Shown here: one piece after another, positions 1 through 9,811 of the stretch
Numbering within the stretch: the first letter of the stretch is position 1
Layout: every line of letters starts with the position of its first letter
Origin: Cyclostephanos tholiformis
Lineage: Eukaryota; Bacillariophyta; Thalassiosirophyceae; Thalassiosirales; Thalassiosiraceae
Length of the DNA: 13,804 nucleotides
Assembly (NCBI GenBank): GCA_036939975.1
Contig: JALLPB010000667.1
Coordinates: forward strand, 1 to 13,804
Direction: 5' to 3'
Position numbers and translations under genes: made by a program
The notes under the pieces: model-generated
Seen by the model: only the letters and a program-made list of their open reading frames with translations
Databases searched by the model: none
Told to the model about the DNA's origin: nothing

Positions 1-126
1 TCTCTTGAACACAGTCATTTCTCATCATTCTCTCGCTATTCCCTCAACCTCAATAATTACGTCTCAAAAAACAAAAAACCCTTCCCTGGGACACATTTTT
101 TGGCTTTTTTTGACTTTTTCATTTCC
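1..126 (+). promoter_or_regulatory. Upstream region / 5' leader of the HAT-repeat gene (partial)
   Basis: This stretch lies before the first ATG of the gene starting at 127. It is pyrimidine-rich (repeated TCTC/CATT words up to about base 50), then A-rich (about 65-78), then T-rich (96-120). No ATG occurs on the plus strand before 127, so a transcript starting anywhere here would use that ATG first. I see no clear TATA box. Calling it promoter or leader is inference from position; the window edge cuts off anything further upstream. Confidence 0.3.
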
Positions 127-3100
127 ATGGAGAGAAGAGAGAGAGAGAGGTACAAGGGGGAAGTGATGGCATCGACGGGACTGTTGAGGGGGGACGGCGT
201 CAGTCGAACGATCGAGGACCTGGCGGTGAGCGACGACAACGGCGACGTGGTGGGCCGGGGCTTCGTCGTCCAGTCCAAGGCGATGAATACGAATACGACG
301 ACGACGACGACATTGGAGATGGGTGCCAATCGAAAATTCGTCCACACGACCACGCACGCGTCGCATTACGCTATCGTTGAGCGAGGCCGGGGAAGCGAGG
401 AAGAACCACGGGAGAGAAGAGGAGAGCGACGATCCCCTTCCCTCGAAGACGACGATGGCGTTTCGGGTGGGATGGACCTCGGGAAGGGCGGGGGCGATGG
501 GAGTCAGCGGATGGTGGTGAGGCGAACTCCAGGCCCGACGGGCACGTCGTTGTCGTCGTCGTCGGCGGCGGCGAGGGGACGACGGACTCCGGGCGCGTTA
601 GATCTCGGTAGTAGTCGCGCCAGGACGCCGGTCATGTCCGGAGGGGGCGAGAATCGACTGGGGAAGACTCCGCACAAATCGTCATCGTTTTCGTCGTCGT
701 CCCTCGTCACCCCCATGAGTAAATACCCCCACGGCAACGGCGGCAACGTCAACAGCAACGAAACGCCCATCTCGATCAACAACAGTAGCAATTCGACACA
801 GTACCACCAGCCCCGTCATCACCACGAGCGTCGACTGTACACGCCCGCCCACTTCACCCTCGCCAAGAACGCCGAACTACACATGGACAGCATCCGTCCG
901 GACGCCTTCTCCCCCGCGACGATACGGATGACGGATTCCCTCGAGAAGATACTGACGGACGACGATGACTTCCTGGAGGCGAAGCAACGGCTTAATCAGG
1001 CTCAGCAGCAGTCGCTTTTGCGACGTAAGGTCGAGATCGACTACGATCGGGAATCGGCGACGGCGGTGGCTCGCCGTTCACCTGACGACAGCGTCAACAA
1101 TGTCCCCGTCGACGATCGCGGGACATTCCGTAGGATACAGTCGACTGGGTCGGATAGCGCTGACGAGGATATGGACGAGGTGATGGATTGTCGCTACGCG
1201 GGCGAGAGGGTGGGGAAATCGGTGGCGTTATCGCACGAGGACGATAAGGAGGAGGAGGAGGAGGAGGAGGAGGACGACGACGACGACGAGGAGGAGGAGG
1301 AGCTGGAGATATCGCAGATCAACGACAACGAGGACGCCGATGCCGATGACAACGACGATTACGATGACGATGGAGAGACCAAGACCGTCAATTCGATCGA
1401 TCGGCCCAAGCCGTTGAACTTCGATCGACCGTCGGGACCGCCGACATTGGACGGCGGTCCGTCGTCGGTGATGTCCGCCTCAAGCGGTGGGGCATTCAAG
1501 CCGCCCGGGAGGGTGGCGGTGCCCACCACCACGCCGAGGCCCCGGCGCACCATGCCTCGCCACCACGCCAGGGAAGGACAAGCCTATCAGGGCATCGAGG
1601 CGCACCAACATTTGAGCCAACATCATGGTCGGGGAGTCATGTATTACTCGCAGCCGCAGCAGCAGGGTTACTTCGGTCGGCAACATGGCGTGGGGGGGCG
1701 GCTGGAGGGCGTGATGATGCACAGCTATTCTCAGCATCCCGCCTCGAATGCGTTGTTTTGTGAACACCCATCCCATCCGCATCTACAGTATTTTCAGCCT
1801 CAATCTCTTCATCAGTACACACCAACGCATCATGATCAGCATCATCATCACCCCTCCCAGAGCTTTCAACTTCCGCCCATGCCATCTCCTCAAAATGTCG
1901 GATTCGGTCCCATCCTGCCGACGGGTATGGTGTCTCCCCTCAATCTCCCATCGGACTATTCACAGGGACACTGCACTATCGAGTATCACCATCATTCCCA
2001 TGGGAATGCCGGCTTCGTAGATGCCGGGGGTCCATATCCGAGCCATGGCGGCCTGGGGGACGATCATTGGTGGACTTCCAGTCCATCGGCACATGATGGA
2101 TACAGCCATTCCATGATGACGCTGCAGCAGTCTCAGGGTATGCACCACCATCTCGATAACTCACAACAACAGGGTGGGATGGGAATGATGCCAATATCTG
2201 GACATCCCTCCCCAGATTATTCGTATCATGATATGTCGGGAGCCGTTTCTCCGTTTAACCTCTTGCCGTTCTCCTCCTTTCCAAGTCCGACGCAATCGAG
2301 TCATTATCCTCACCACAACCATCACCATCACGTGCCGGCACCATTACTTTCTCACCCCAGCGTCGCGCCCGTTGCCGCTCGACCGCGCACGAAGTCAAAA
2401 GAGAACCAAGGTCCTCGGGTGAATAATATTCGTAGACTATCACCATCTCCCTACCAAATGTCTTCTCTGACGAAGCACCCAGGACCTCCTGGATATCGTC
2501 GCAAAGACAGCGCCACGAGCATTGATAGTGCCTTGAGGGGCGAAGATGATCAGGGAGGACAATCCTTCAAAGAAATAGAACCTTTTTCCAAGGGTTCGTC
2601 TCCTGCAGCACCTAGGCATTCATTTTATGGTTTGAAAACTAGCGTATCATTGACGGAAGGTCATGAGCTGAATGATTGGTTCCATCTCTCGGATAAGACG
2701 AATGCTCCACTACCCCACTCCATGTCCAATATCAATGAGGCAGCAGAGCGGGGGATGAAGGAGAGTAAACAAGATCAATCATTGACGGGAGCTGTGATGC
2801 CGACACAGAAAATTCATGGATTTGGTAGCAGTAATCGACGTCGCGGGTTTTCCGTTGGAGAGACGAAGCTAAAGCAGCAGCGGGGGAATGATTCTTCAAC
2901 AAGGGACCATCAAGACTCCCCGCATCTTGATGTCTTGCGGACAAACCTCGGCCACCATCACGAAGGCGGCGTGAATACTGTCATTGGCGGTGCTAAAAAC
3001 GAGAATGTTGAACAATCGCGAGGGGAATTTGTACTCGAAAGTCCCTCGGAGCGTCAGGCCTTCAAAGAATTTTGTAAAAAATTTCGCCAAAAAGAAAATG

Positions 3101-5455
3101 AATCACTGACTGCCGCACGGAATTACGGATTGACATGCCTCTCCGAATCCAATCGGGATCTATTCTTACCCCCCGTGATGCACTGGCGAGTCCACCTTGA
3201 GCTGGCTGATGTGGCCAAGCGATCGAATCAGACTAACGTCGCGAGGGGTCATTACCGCCATGCGTGCGCATTACAGCCCTATGCCAGTCAAGGTTGGTTG
3301 GAGCATAGCAAGCTTGAAGAGGAGAACGGGAACTTGCGTAAATGCGCAACTATTTTACGAGAAGGTCTGACGAAGTGCGAAACTAACGAAAATCTTCTAA
3401 TTAGGGCGGTGAAATTCTACGAAAGGATGGGAGATTTAGACCACGCACGACAGCTGCTGTCCAGGTTAAAATACATGAGCATAGACAAGTCGTGGAAGAT
3501 GATGTTGGAAGGCGGGCTGTTGGAAGCAAGGGCCGGCAGGTACTCCATGGTAAGTTATATGTATGTGGGCTCATCCTTAGCATCTCATTTGTTACTCAAA
3601 ATTGCCATTTGAAAATTAACTTTTTTTATCATGGTGTAGGCAAGGGAAGTGCTGAAATTCTTGACGCATAATGTTCCGTGGTATGGGCCACTCTACTTGG
3701 CTCATACGAAATTAGAACGCGACTATGGTTCGCCCGCAGAAGCGTTTTCGATTGTAGAAAAGGGGCTGAAGGAGTTGCCTCGATATGGTCCACTTTATTT
3801 CCAGGCCTTTCGCCTCTTAGAGAAAGAAGATCTATTAAAAAAAGACTTTGACCTTCCTAGAACAATGGAGATGGTTTCGCGAGCAGATGGTATCAGCCGA
3901 GAATTGTTATGGAAGGTTCATCTCGAGGCTGCTCAAATGCTCGAAAGAGCGGTGGAGCTCAAAATATCCGAGCTAGCGGTTGAGGATGACCCGAAACAAT
4001 TAGACCTTAAGGTTGCTCTGCGAGCCACTCGAAGATCGTATGCCAAGGCAATTGCATTGTGCCCCCCCAATTTGAGCTGGAAGATTTGGTTAACCAGTGG
4101 CCGGACGGAATTATCATGCGGTAATACCAGGGGGGCACGTGAGCTCTTCCTTCGTGCGCATGATTCAGTGTCAGAGAAGGGGCGATCGACAGTGCTGTTG
4201 GAATGTGCACGGCTCGAAGAATATTGCGGTGACTTGTCATTATCGCGTGCTATTCTCTGCAAGACCCGCCAACAGTTTGGCAAGATCGATTGGAAAATTT
4301 GGCTGTCATCGATCAATTTGGAATGCCGATGTGGTCATCGGAAACGCGCGATCGCGTTTGCCCAGGAAGCGCTAAATATACACAGAGGCACTGGTGAGTT
4401 CTGTTTGGTTGCTCTTCTTGGTATTATATTGGGATGAAATTCGTATTCATTATCTTCTGCATCAATAACTTTAATGAGTAAGGCCGTCTATGGGCAACAC
4501 TTATCCAGCTGTGCCATGATGACGGGGAATCTTGTCAAATGCATGTCCTCAAGTGTGCACTCCAAGCTGTTCCTAAATCAGGCGAAGTGTGGTGCGAAGG
4601 TGAGGTTATAATGACCATTCCAACAGCGAATATCTCTGAAATGCGACTAACACAATCTTTGTTTGTTTTAACTAAGGCGCCCGGATATATCTGAATCCGT
4701 TTTCTCCTACGTTTGACTTGCAAACTGCATCGCGCCATTTATCTTTTGCTGCCAGGTTTACCCCTCAGTACGGAGACAGCTTTCTAGAGCAACTACGCTT
4801 GATTATGATTGATCAATGGCTTATTCCGTTGGCGAGACCATTCATAGATACTATGTACGACGCGTTTTCAAAGAGCGACAAAATTCAACTTGACGATGCA
4901 TACAAGTTAATTGCTAAACATACCAAAGAAACAGCTGATGTTGTGAAAACTCAGCTCAAAGAAGAAATGATTCTAGTTACAAATGATGTGTTGGACACAT
5001 CTGAGTTGGAGCTACGCTGCTCAAGTGCCGATCCCAACTATGGTCATTTATGGTTTCAATGCCGCAAGAGTCCCATCGATACAGCCAGAGAGGTGATTGT
5101 TAATGCCAGGGCTGTGATGTCTGATTCCATTATTAATTACTCTTATTTATACATTGCAGCGATGGTGCGTAGAGCTGGCGCGCTCATGCTAATCCATCAT
5201 CAGGGTGATAGTATTACAGAGCATATAACGATCGAAAATGGCCAATCATCGGCGCTGTCTGGTCAAGGATTCTCTCGTCCCGATTCTGAAAACTGGCTCC
5301 GTTCGGCACCATCCCTTCATGAAATGCTATTAAAAAGCGACGTAGGATCGGAATTATTTACGACGGGGTTCGTAGGGCATAACCACAGTTGGGACAAACT
5401 AACCCTCGCCGAGAAGCGAAGGATACTGTTTGGCAGCGATTCTTTGCTCAATTGA
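127..5455 (+). CDS. Large HAT/TPR-repeat protein, Prp6-like C-terminus, disordered N-terminus
   Basis: Four exons are read: 127-3549, 3640-4393, 4483-4599 and 4677-5455, giving about 1690 residues. All three introns are GT-AG (phases 0, 1, 1) and the helical-repeat pattern continues across each join. Residues 1 to about 960 are low-complexity: a Thr run near 57-62, Ser runs, an acidic Glu/Asp run at about 375-394, then a His/Gln/Met/Pro-rich part at about 475-740. From about 972 to the end the protein is made of HAT/TPR-type helices with W..Y/H...E and A...L..A spacing. Two C-terminal stretches, ALQAVPKSGEVWCEG and CSSADPNYGHLWF, resemble the last HAT repeats of the U5 snRNP protein Prp6 in style and order. 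Proteins of this class scaffold RNA-processing complexes, so a nuclear RNA-processing role is inferred, not shown. The start at 127 is the first ATG but has a weak context (T at -3); the ATG at 166 (G at -3, G at +4) is a good alternative in the same frame. The 5' part is GC-rich and repetitive, while the repeat domain is more AT-rich. Confidence 0.85.
292..312 (+). repeat. ACG trinucleotide repeat coding for Thr
   Basis: A run of ACG triplets interrupted once near its start sits in the N-terminal disordered part of the HAT protein and codes for consecutive Thr residues. It is a simple repeat prone to length variation in multiples of three, so it would not shift the frame. Confidence 0.75.
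1249..1306 (+). repeat. GAG/GAC repeat coding an acidic run
   Basis: Runs of GAG, then GAC, then GAG code for roughly twenty consecutive Glu/Asp residues in the HAT protein. More scattered acidic residues follow to about 1370. Acidic runs are common in nuclear and nucleolar proteins, but this alone does not fix the location. Confidence 0.8.
3550..3639 (+). other. Intron 1 of the HAT-repeat gene (90 bases, phase 0)
   Basis: The donor is GTAAGT at 3550 and the acceptor is GGTGTAG ending at 3639, after a T run at 3621-3627. Reading through would stop at 3610-3612. Splicing joins residues RAGRYSM to AREVLKF in frame and continues the HAT pattern. Confidence 0.9.
4394..4482 (+). other. Intron 2 of the HAT-repeat gene (89 bases, phase 1)
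   Basis: The donor is GTGAGT at 4394 and the acceptor is GAGTAAG ending at 4482. Joining completes a Gly codon and yields GRLWATLIQLCHDDG, a normal HAT helix start. The reading frame on the 5' side would otherwise stop at about 4435. Confidence 0.88.
4600..4676 (+). other. Intron 3 of the HAT-repeat gene (77 bases, phase 1)
   Basis: The donor is GTGAGG at 4600 and the acceptor is AACTAAG ending at 4676. A CTAAC branch-like word lies near 4647 and the 3' half is T-rich. The join gives VWCEG followed by ARIYLNP, which restores a Prp6-like repeat. Confidence 0.88.
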
Positions 5456-5621
5456 TGCATGAAGGTTAAGGTACCTTGGTATACCCGAGCCTACGGTCTC
5501 ATCGGGGCGAAAAAAGACAGCTTGTGGGTAGACTTGGACCATAATTCATAATATCAACATTAAACAGTGCCCTGGAAGAGAGAGAATAATTATAAATTTA
5601 CATCTAATGGTATGAGCCGCA
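5456..5621. other. Convergent 3' spacer between the HAT gene and the small basic-protein gene
   Basis: The stop codons of the two genes face each other across 166 bases, so both 3' UTRs and poly(A) sites must lie here or overlap into the neighbour. A perfect 10-base palindrome, AAGGTACCTT, lies at 5468-5477. The last part (about 5580-5600) is A/T-rich. I see no RNA gene. Confidence 0.6.
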
Positions 5622-6389
5622 TCAATACTTTGAAATTCTTGACTTCTTCGCGGCAGTAACTTTTCCGGTCTTCAATTTAAAGTTCCCCGCCTGTTGTCGT
5701 CTGGTGCTACTGACCGACAACGATGTCGAATGAAACGAGTCCGACTTCTTGTTAAGCTTTTTTGAGTGACTGTTATTCTTGTAAAGCGTGCGCGATTTAT
5801 GACTCATCGCCCCTCCCTGTTTTTCCAACTCAGACATGTGATTGGAGATTACCAGAGATGAAAGAAACCCGTGTTTGACCCCCCCAAGCGACGCGCCGTG
5901 AAGCTTCAAAAAATTATCATCTCTACCCTTCCCCATCGTCTCATCCTTGGTATTGCTTGGATGCGAAGCCTGCGGAACGACGACGCCCACATTATCATTT
6001 CCTGTCGTTGATGATTTTGATTTCGCTGCGTTAACAACCTCCGCGACTCTTCGTTCAAACGCGGCCTCTTCCATTTCTTCCCTATTCCGTCTGGCTAATA
6101 ATGCTACACGAACCTCCATTTGGGTCGAGGCATCTGAAGACGACTCGATGCTCGGCCTCTCGTGAGTCAGGTCGTTCGACAGATCGAGCCCTGTGTAAAA
6201 GCATGTCTCGAAAGAATTTCTCTCGGATGTGCTGTTAGCTGATTCCACCTGCACCCGCCGCTGAAGGCTGGATATGTCCGTCTTCTTTTCGACTTTTGTG
6301 CTGTGGTTTCGAGAGTCGCTGGACATTCTGGGGGAGAGAGCCCCCGCCGCCGGCCCTGGGCCGGTAGTATGGGATGGTGTCCTCATCAT
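5622..6389 (-). CDS. Small basic protein of unknown function
   Basis: This single-exon frame codes for about 255 residues starting MMRTPS. I chose the ATG at 6389 because it has A at -3. The frame is also open upstream to another ATG at 6497, but a strong 3' splice-site-like sequence (pyrimidines, then TTGCAG ending at 6399) sits just before 6389, so that stretch may be a 5' UTR intron or untranslated leader. The protein is Ser/Lys/Arg-rich, with a predicted helical stretch rich in Glu/Arg (MEVRVALLARRNREEMEEAA, about residues 91-110) and a strongly basic end (AAKKSRISKY). No membrane segment or signal peptide is visible. I do not recognise the family. Composition and the shared divergent promoter with PES1 make a nuclear or nucleolar protein plausible, but this is inference. 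The frame is intact and clearly longer than chance. Confidence 0.65.
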   Translation of the reverse strand: MMRTPSHTTGPGPAAGALSPRMSSDSRNHSTKVEKKTDISSLQRRVQVESANSTSERNSFETCFYTGLDLSNDLTHERPSIESSSDASTQMEVRVALLARRNREEMEEAAFERRVAEVVNAAKSKSSTTGNDNVGVVVPQASHPSNTKDETMGKGRDDNFLKLHGASLGGVKHGFLSSLVISNHMSELEKQGGAMSHKSRTLYKNNSHSKKLNKKSDSFHSTSLSVSSTRRQQAGNFKLKTGKVTAAKKSRISKY

Positions 6390-6621
6390 TTTTTTATCCT
6401 GCAAGGAGAATGATGAATGATGAGGTTGAATAAGGGAAATGAGCCGGAAAGTTCCCGCCAATTGTTTTTGCTTGGAACACAACAACGTGAGAACCATCAA
6501 TTATTATTTTTAGTATTTTTATCACCCCTCTTGCGAAGAAAAGAAAAACAACACCCAATCCAAGAACTCATTCCTACACGATCCGCTTCCTCTGGGCACC
6601 GCCAACAAGCAATTATTAAAC
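6390..6621. promoter_or_regulatory. Divergent promoter between the small basic-protein gene and PES1
   Basis: The two start codons point away from each other across 232 bases, so both promoters must share this stretch or overlap. It contains an A/T-rich core at about 6498-6520, a CCAAT word at 6554-6558 on the plus strand, and a pyrimidine-rich TTGCAG acceptor-like sequence on the minus strand ending at 6399. Function is inferred from gene arrangement. Confidence 0.5.
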
Positions 6622-9199
6622 ATGGGGAACCGAGTCAAGGGTCGCGCGAAGAAGAAGTCCATCAAGGCGGCCGTACACTCCGGCATGTCCACCCATCGCA
6701 AGCTCTCGCGCATGGGCAAGGTCCGGAAGAAGGACCACGCCGGCCTCGACGCCACCTTCATCGGACGCGCCAAGGTGCTCAAAAAGCTACAGATCTCTCT
6801 CAAGGATTTCCGCCGACTTTGCATCCTCAAGGGCGTGTATCCCCGCGAGCCACGCGGACGCGCCCCCCGCAACAAGAAGGGTCAGGTCTTTTACCATCTC
6901 AAGGACGTCAGGGCCTTGGCCCACGAGCCGCTCCTCCAGAAGTTCCGCGAGTTCAAGACGTTCATGAAGCGCGTGCGCAAGTCCGCCAATCGCCACGAGA
7001 AGGACGAGGCGCGGCGGAAGCAGGCGACGCTCGCGCCAAAATACACCCTGCATCACCTGGTCCGCGAGCGGTACCCCCGCTTCGAGGACGCGTTGGGTGA
7101 TTTGGACGACGCGCTTTGTCTCGTCAACCTCTTCGCTTGCCTACCCAGCGATGGACGCGTCCAGGCGAGCGTGACGCGAAAGGCGCAGCATTTGGCGGCC
7201 AGTTGGGGGGCCTACTGCGCGACGACTGGGAGCATCGTGAAGAGCTTCATTAGTGTCAAGGGCGTTTACATGGAAGCTGAGATTATGGTGAGTTGATCCG
7301 TTGGTGCGGTTGATGGTTGTCACCTTTGACCAACCGATTTTTTTTAGATTACTTACAATCATTGATTCCTATTCTCATTTGGACTACTCACGTCGTGTCG
7401 ACTGACCATCTTTTGTGTCTGCTGCACAATCTTTCCATAGGCATCTGGTCAAGCGATTCCCGTCCGCTGGGTCACACCTCATAATTTCACGCAACATATT
7501 CCAGAGGGCGTGGATTTTCGCGTCATGCTAACGTTCTTCGAATTCTACGAAACGCTGCTGGGATTTGTGCTCTACAAGCTTTACGGGGAATTGGGGGTGC
7601 GTTACCCCCTTCCCATCGTTGCTGCCACTACAAATAATGAAATCAACGGAAGCAACGATCACGGCAAAAATAAAACTTTGAGCAGCAGTAATTCCGCCAC
7701 ACTCCACCCGACGTTAGGAGGACGAGCTTCAACGGTACTGGCCGCCAACCTGAGTGCACTGCAAATGGCATTGAACGATGCGTCCAAGGGAAATTCTGCA
7801 GCCGATGCCATCAAAGATGCCTTATTGCAGAATGATAATGCGGTCGATGGAGCTCTTTTGGGAGAGGAAAAGAAGGCAGAGACGACAATAACCAAAGCGG
7901 GTAGAAAGAAACAAAAGAAATTGATGCGTTCAATTGACGAGGCATTGATGGCCGTTGATCAAGATGATGAAAGTGACGAAGATGGAAGTGACGGCGAGGA
8001 AGATGACATGGACCAAGAAAACGATTCTCAAGTGCCCATTGCGCCTCACCTTCGTGAGGCACTGGAAGCTATCGATGACTCTGCCGTTTCATACGACGAA
8101 AGCATCAAAGACAACATTATTACCAATCCAGAGGCCCGAAAGCGCCACCAGTTATTCCACAATCTTACCTTTTTCCTCTCCCGCGAGGTGCCGCGAGGAT
8201 ATTTGGAACTAATCATCCTTTCCTATGGAGGCAAGGTCGGATGGGAGGGGCAGGATACACCTATCGCGGTCGAAGATGGAAGCATCACGCACCACGTCGT
8301 CGATCGTCCGAAACTTCTGCCGGATTATTCCAAATTGCCGAAGTCGAGAGAATTCATCCAACCCCAATGGATTTTGGATTGCGCCAATTTCAACTTCGTT
8401 CTTCCAATTAAGAGGTATGAAGTTGGTGTTTCGTTGCCGCCCCACCTAAGTCCCTGGATTGATGACAAAGAAGAGGGGTATGTGCCAAAGTATAAAGAGG
8501 AGGTGGAGAGGTTGCGAAATGGAGAAATATTGGATGATGCCAGTGATGATGAACATGTGACAGTGGTTGAGAATGCTAGTAAAGGTCACGAGGAAAATCA
8601 TGGTGATGTATCGTCAGAGGAGGAGAATGAGGTGCTTCCGACACCCGAGCTTCGAGGAGATATTGAAGTGGGAGATGATGATGGCAAGGATGAGAGTGAA
8701 AGTTCAGAGGAAGAAGATGACGACGACCAAGAGGCTAATCGCAAGGCACTGAAGAAGATGCTGTCAGAGGTAAGCAACGCTTCACGTACTTCACAGTAAT
8801 TTATTCTTTTTTCGATGAAGCCTAAGTTCAAATTTCGTTCCAAAATACAGGACGAGGAGGCGGCTCAGCTTGCTAAGGCCCTCATGTCAAAAAAGGCCGC
8901 GCGTCTCTACGGACGAATGCAGCATGGCATTACTCAAAAACAGGCTAAGGTTGACAACCTTCACAAAAAACGTCGTGAGATTGAGTCGACGAGGGAGAAG
9001 AGCAAGGATGGGAAGACGACACTGAAGCTTAAGGTTGAACGTTTGAAAAAGGAAAGGAGGGGTAAGGAGGATACGTACGCGGAAACTGGAGGTGAGAAGA
9101 ACGACAAGTATTATTTCATACATGTACTCTTCTGCACACTGTCTAAGTTACGTTGTTACTCATTTAGGAAGCATGAAAAAGAAGAGGAGAAATCACTGA
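6622..9199 (+). CDS. PES1: Pescadillo homolog, 60S ribosome biogenesis factor
   Basis: Exons 6622-7287, 7441-8769, 8851-9091 and 9168-9199 give about 755 residues, longer than the roughly 590 of animal PES1. The N-terminal Pescadillo domain (about residues 45-300) is unmistakable: KKLQISLKDFRRLCILKGVYP, then RYPRFEDALGDLDDAL, FISVKGVYMEAEIM and FRVMLTFFEFYETLLGFV. A long acidic/Ala-rich insert follows (about 300-455), then the BRCT domain (about 460-555) with FFLSREVPRGYLELIILSYGG, IQPQWILDC and SLPPHLSPW. The C-terminus is acidic and then a Lys/Arg-rich coiled region. In characterised eukaryotes PES1/Nop7 joins BOP1/Erb1 and WDR12/Ytm1 in the PeBoW complex for 27S/32S pre-rRNA processing in the nucleolus. 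The first ATG has A at -3; an internal Met at residue 31 aligns with the usual family start. The last exon adds only a short basic tail ending KKKRRNH. Confidence 0.97.
7288..7440 (+). other. Intron 1 of PES1 (153 bases, phase 0)
   Basis: The donor is GTGAGT at 7288 and the acceptor is TTTCCATAG ending at 7440. Read-through stops at once (GTG AGT TGA). Splicing joins VYMEAEIM to ASGQAIPVRWVTP, matching the conserved Pescadillo order. Confidence 0.95.
8770..8850 (+). other. Intron 2 of PES1 (81 bases, phase 0)
   Basis: The donor is GTAAGC at 8770 and the acceptor is AAAATACAG ending at 8850. The join gives KKMLSE then DEEAAQLAKALMSKKAA, continuing the charged C-terminal helix. Retention would end the protein after nine extra residues. 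Confidence 0.92.
9092..9167 (+). other. Intron 3 of PES1 (76 bases, phase 1)
   Basis: The donor is GTGAGA at 9092 and the acceptor is TTACTCATTTAG ending at 9167. Splicing gives a short basic tail and a stop at 9197-9199. The unspliced frame stays open to 9228 and would add a hydrophobic, Phe/Ile-rich tail instead, so the two forms differ in C-terminus. The spliced form fits the family better. Confidence 0.75.
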
Positions 9200-9811
9200 G
9201 TTTTTTTATCATCATCGTTTGGAAGTAGTTTTGGCAAACTGCAAGCCACACATTCTTTCCACGTGCCCGATTATGCAAAAAGTGATGATTGACATCAGAC
9301 GGATATGGTTTAGGAATCACTAGCAATGCCTCCAAAAATGTCCGTGGCAGTTGTGATTCTCGTTTACGATGTAACATTGCTGCCTTCGCATATTATTTCT
9401 CTCCACCGCTCTATCGTCCATAGCTGTTCTTATTGTTAACGATAATAGAATCTTTGACATCAATCATAGTAATTGTAATCCAAGATGCATCAGTCGAAAA
9501 TAATTAATAACATTTTTGTGTTTGAGTGCCAGAACAAAATTCGTCTAGTACGTACTTATTATACGTACAGAAACGTCTGGCTGTCTCTCCTGTAAGGGGT
9601 TGTCAAGACAGATACCTGTCTTCATGAGGAATTGATTCCGACCACATAATTCTGGTTGTAAAACGAATACACACATCAAGAAAGAGAGATAGAGTGACGA
9701 ATCGCTTCTCCTCTTCTTCATCGCCAGGCATGCAGCACCAACAATAAATCGCATTTCGTCAAGTGCCTAAGAAATAATATACACAAGTAGTAACGTGGCA
9801 AGCCAAACAAC
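9200..9811. other. Intergenic region between PES1 and the sigma-factor gene
   Basis: This 612-base A/T-rich stretch holds the PES1 3' UTR and the promoter of the sigma gene. I see no convincing gene: the open frames are short, of random composition and with no recognised motif. Notable words are a CACGTG at 9260-9265, a perfect palindrome AGTACGTACT at 9547-9556 followed by TACGTACA at 9562-9569, and a five-codon upstream frame (ATG at 9730, stop at 9745-9747) before the sigma start. Regulatory roles for these are not shown. Confidence 0.55.
9730..9747 (+). promoter_or_regulatory. Possible short upstream open reading frame before the sigma gene
   Basis: An ATG at 9730 opens a five-codon frame ending in TAA at 9745-9747, 64 bases before the sigma start. 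If transcription begins upstream of 9730, ribosomes would meet it first. The transcript start is not visible, so this is tentative. Confidence 0.25.

Noticed and set aside
100..126. In-frame extension of the HAT protein upstream to a TTG codon
   Set aside because: There is no ATG in this stretch and it reads as a T-rich leader; a nuclear gene would start at the ATG at 127 or 166.
6417..7100. Plus-strand open frame overlapping the start of PES1
   Set aside because: It is out of frame with the conserved Pescadillo sequence and has Arg/Pro/Gln-rich shadow composition caused by high GC.
9260..9265. CACGTG (G-box) as a light-response element for the sigma gene
   Set aside because: It lies about 550 bases from the start codon, near the PES1 3' end, and a single six-base match is expected by chance.
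9282..9288. C-box-like GTGATGA suggesting a C/D snoRNA between PES1 and the sigma gene
   Set aside because: No CTGA D box occurs at a suitable distance and no terminal stem is visible.
9545..9754. Short minus-strand open frame (about 69 codons) in the intergenic region
   Set aside because: Random composition, no motif, and it overlaps the likely sigma promoter.
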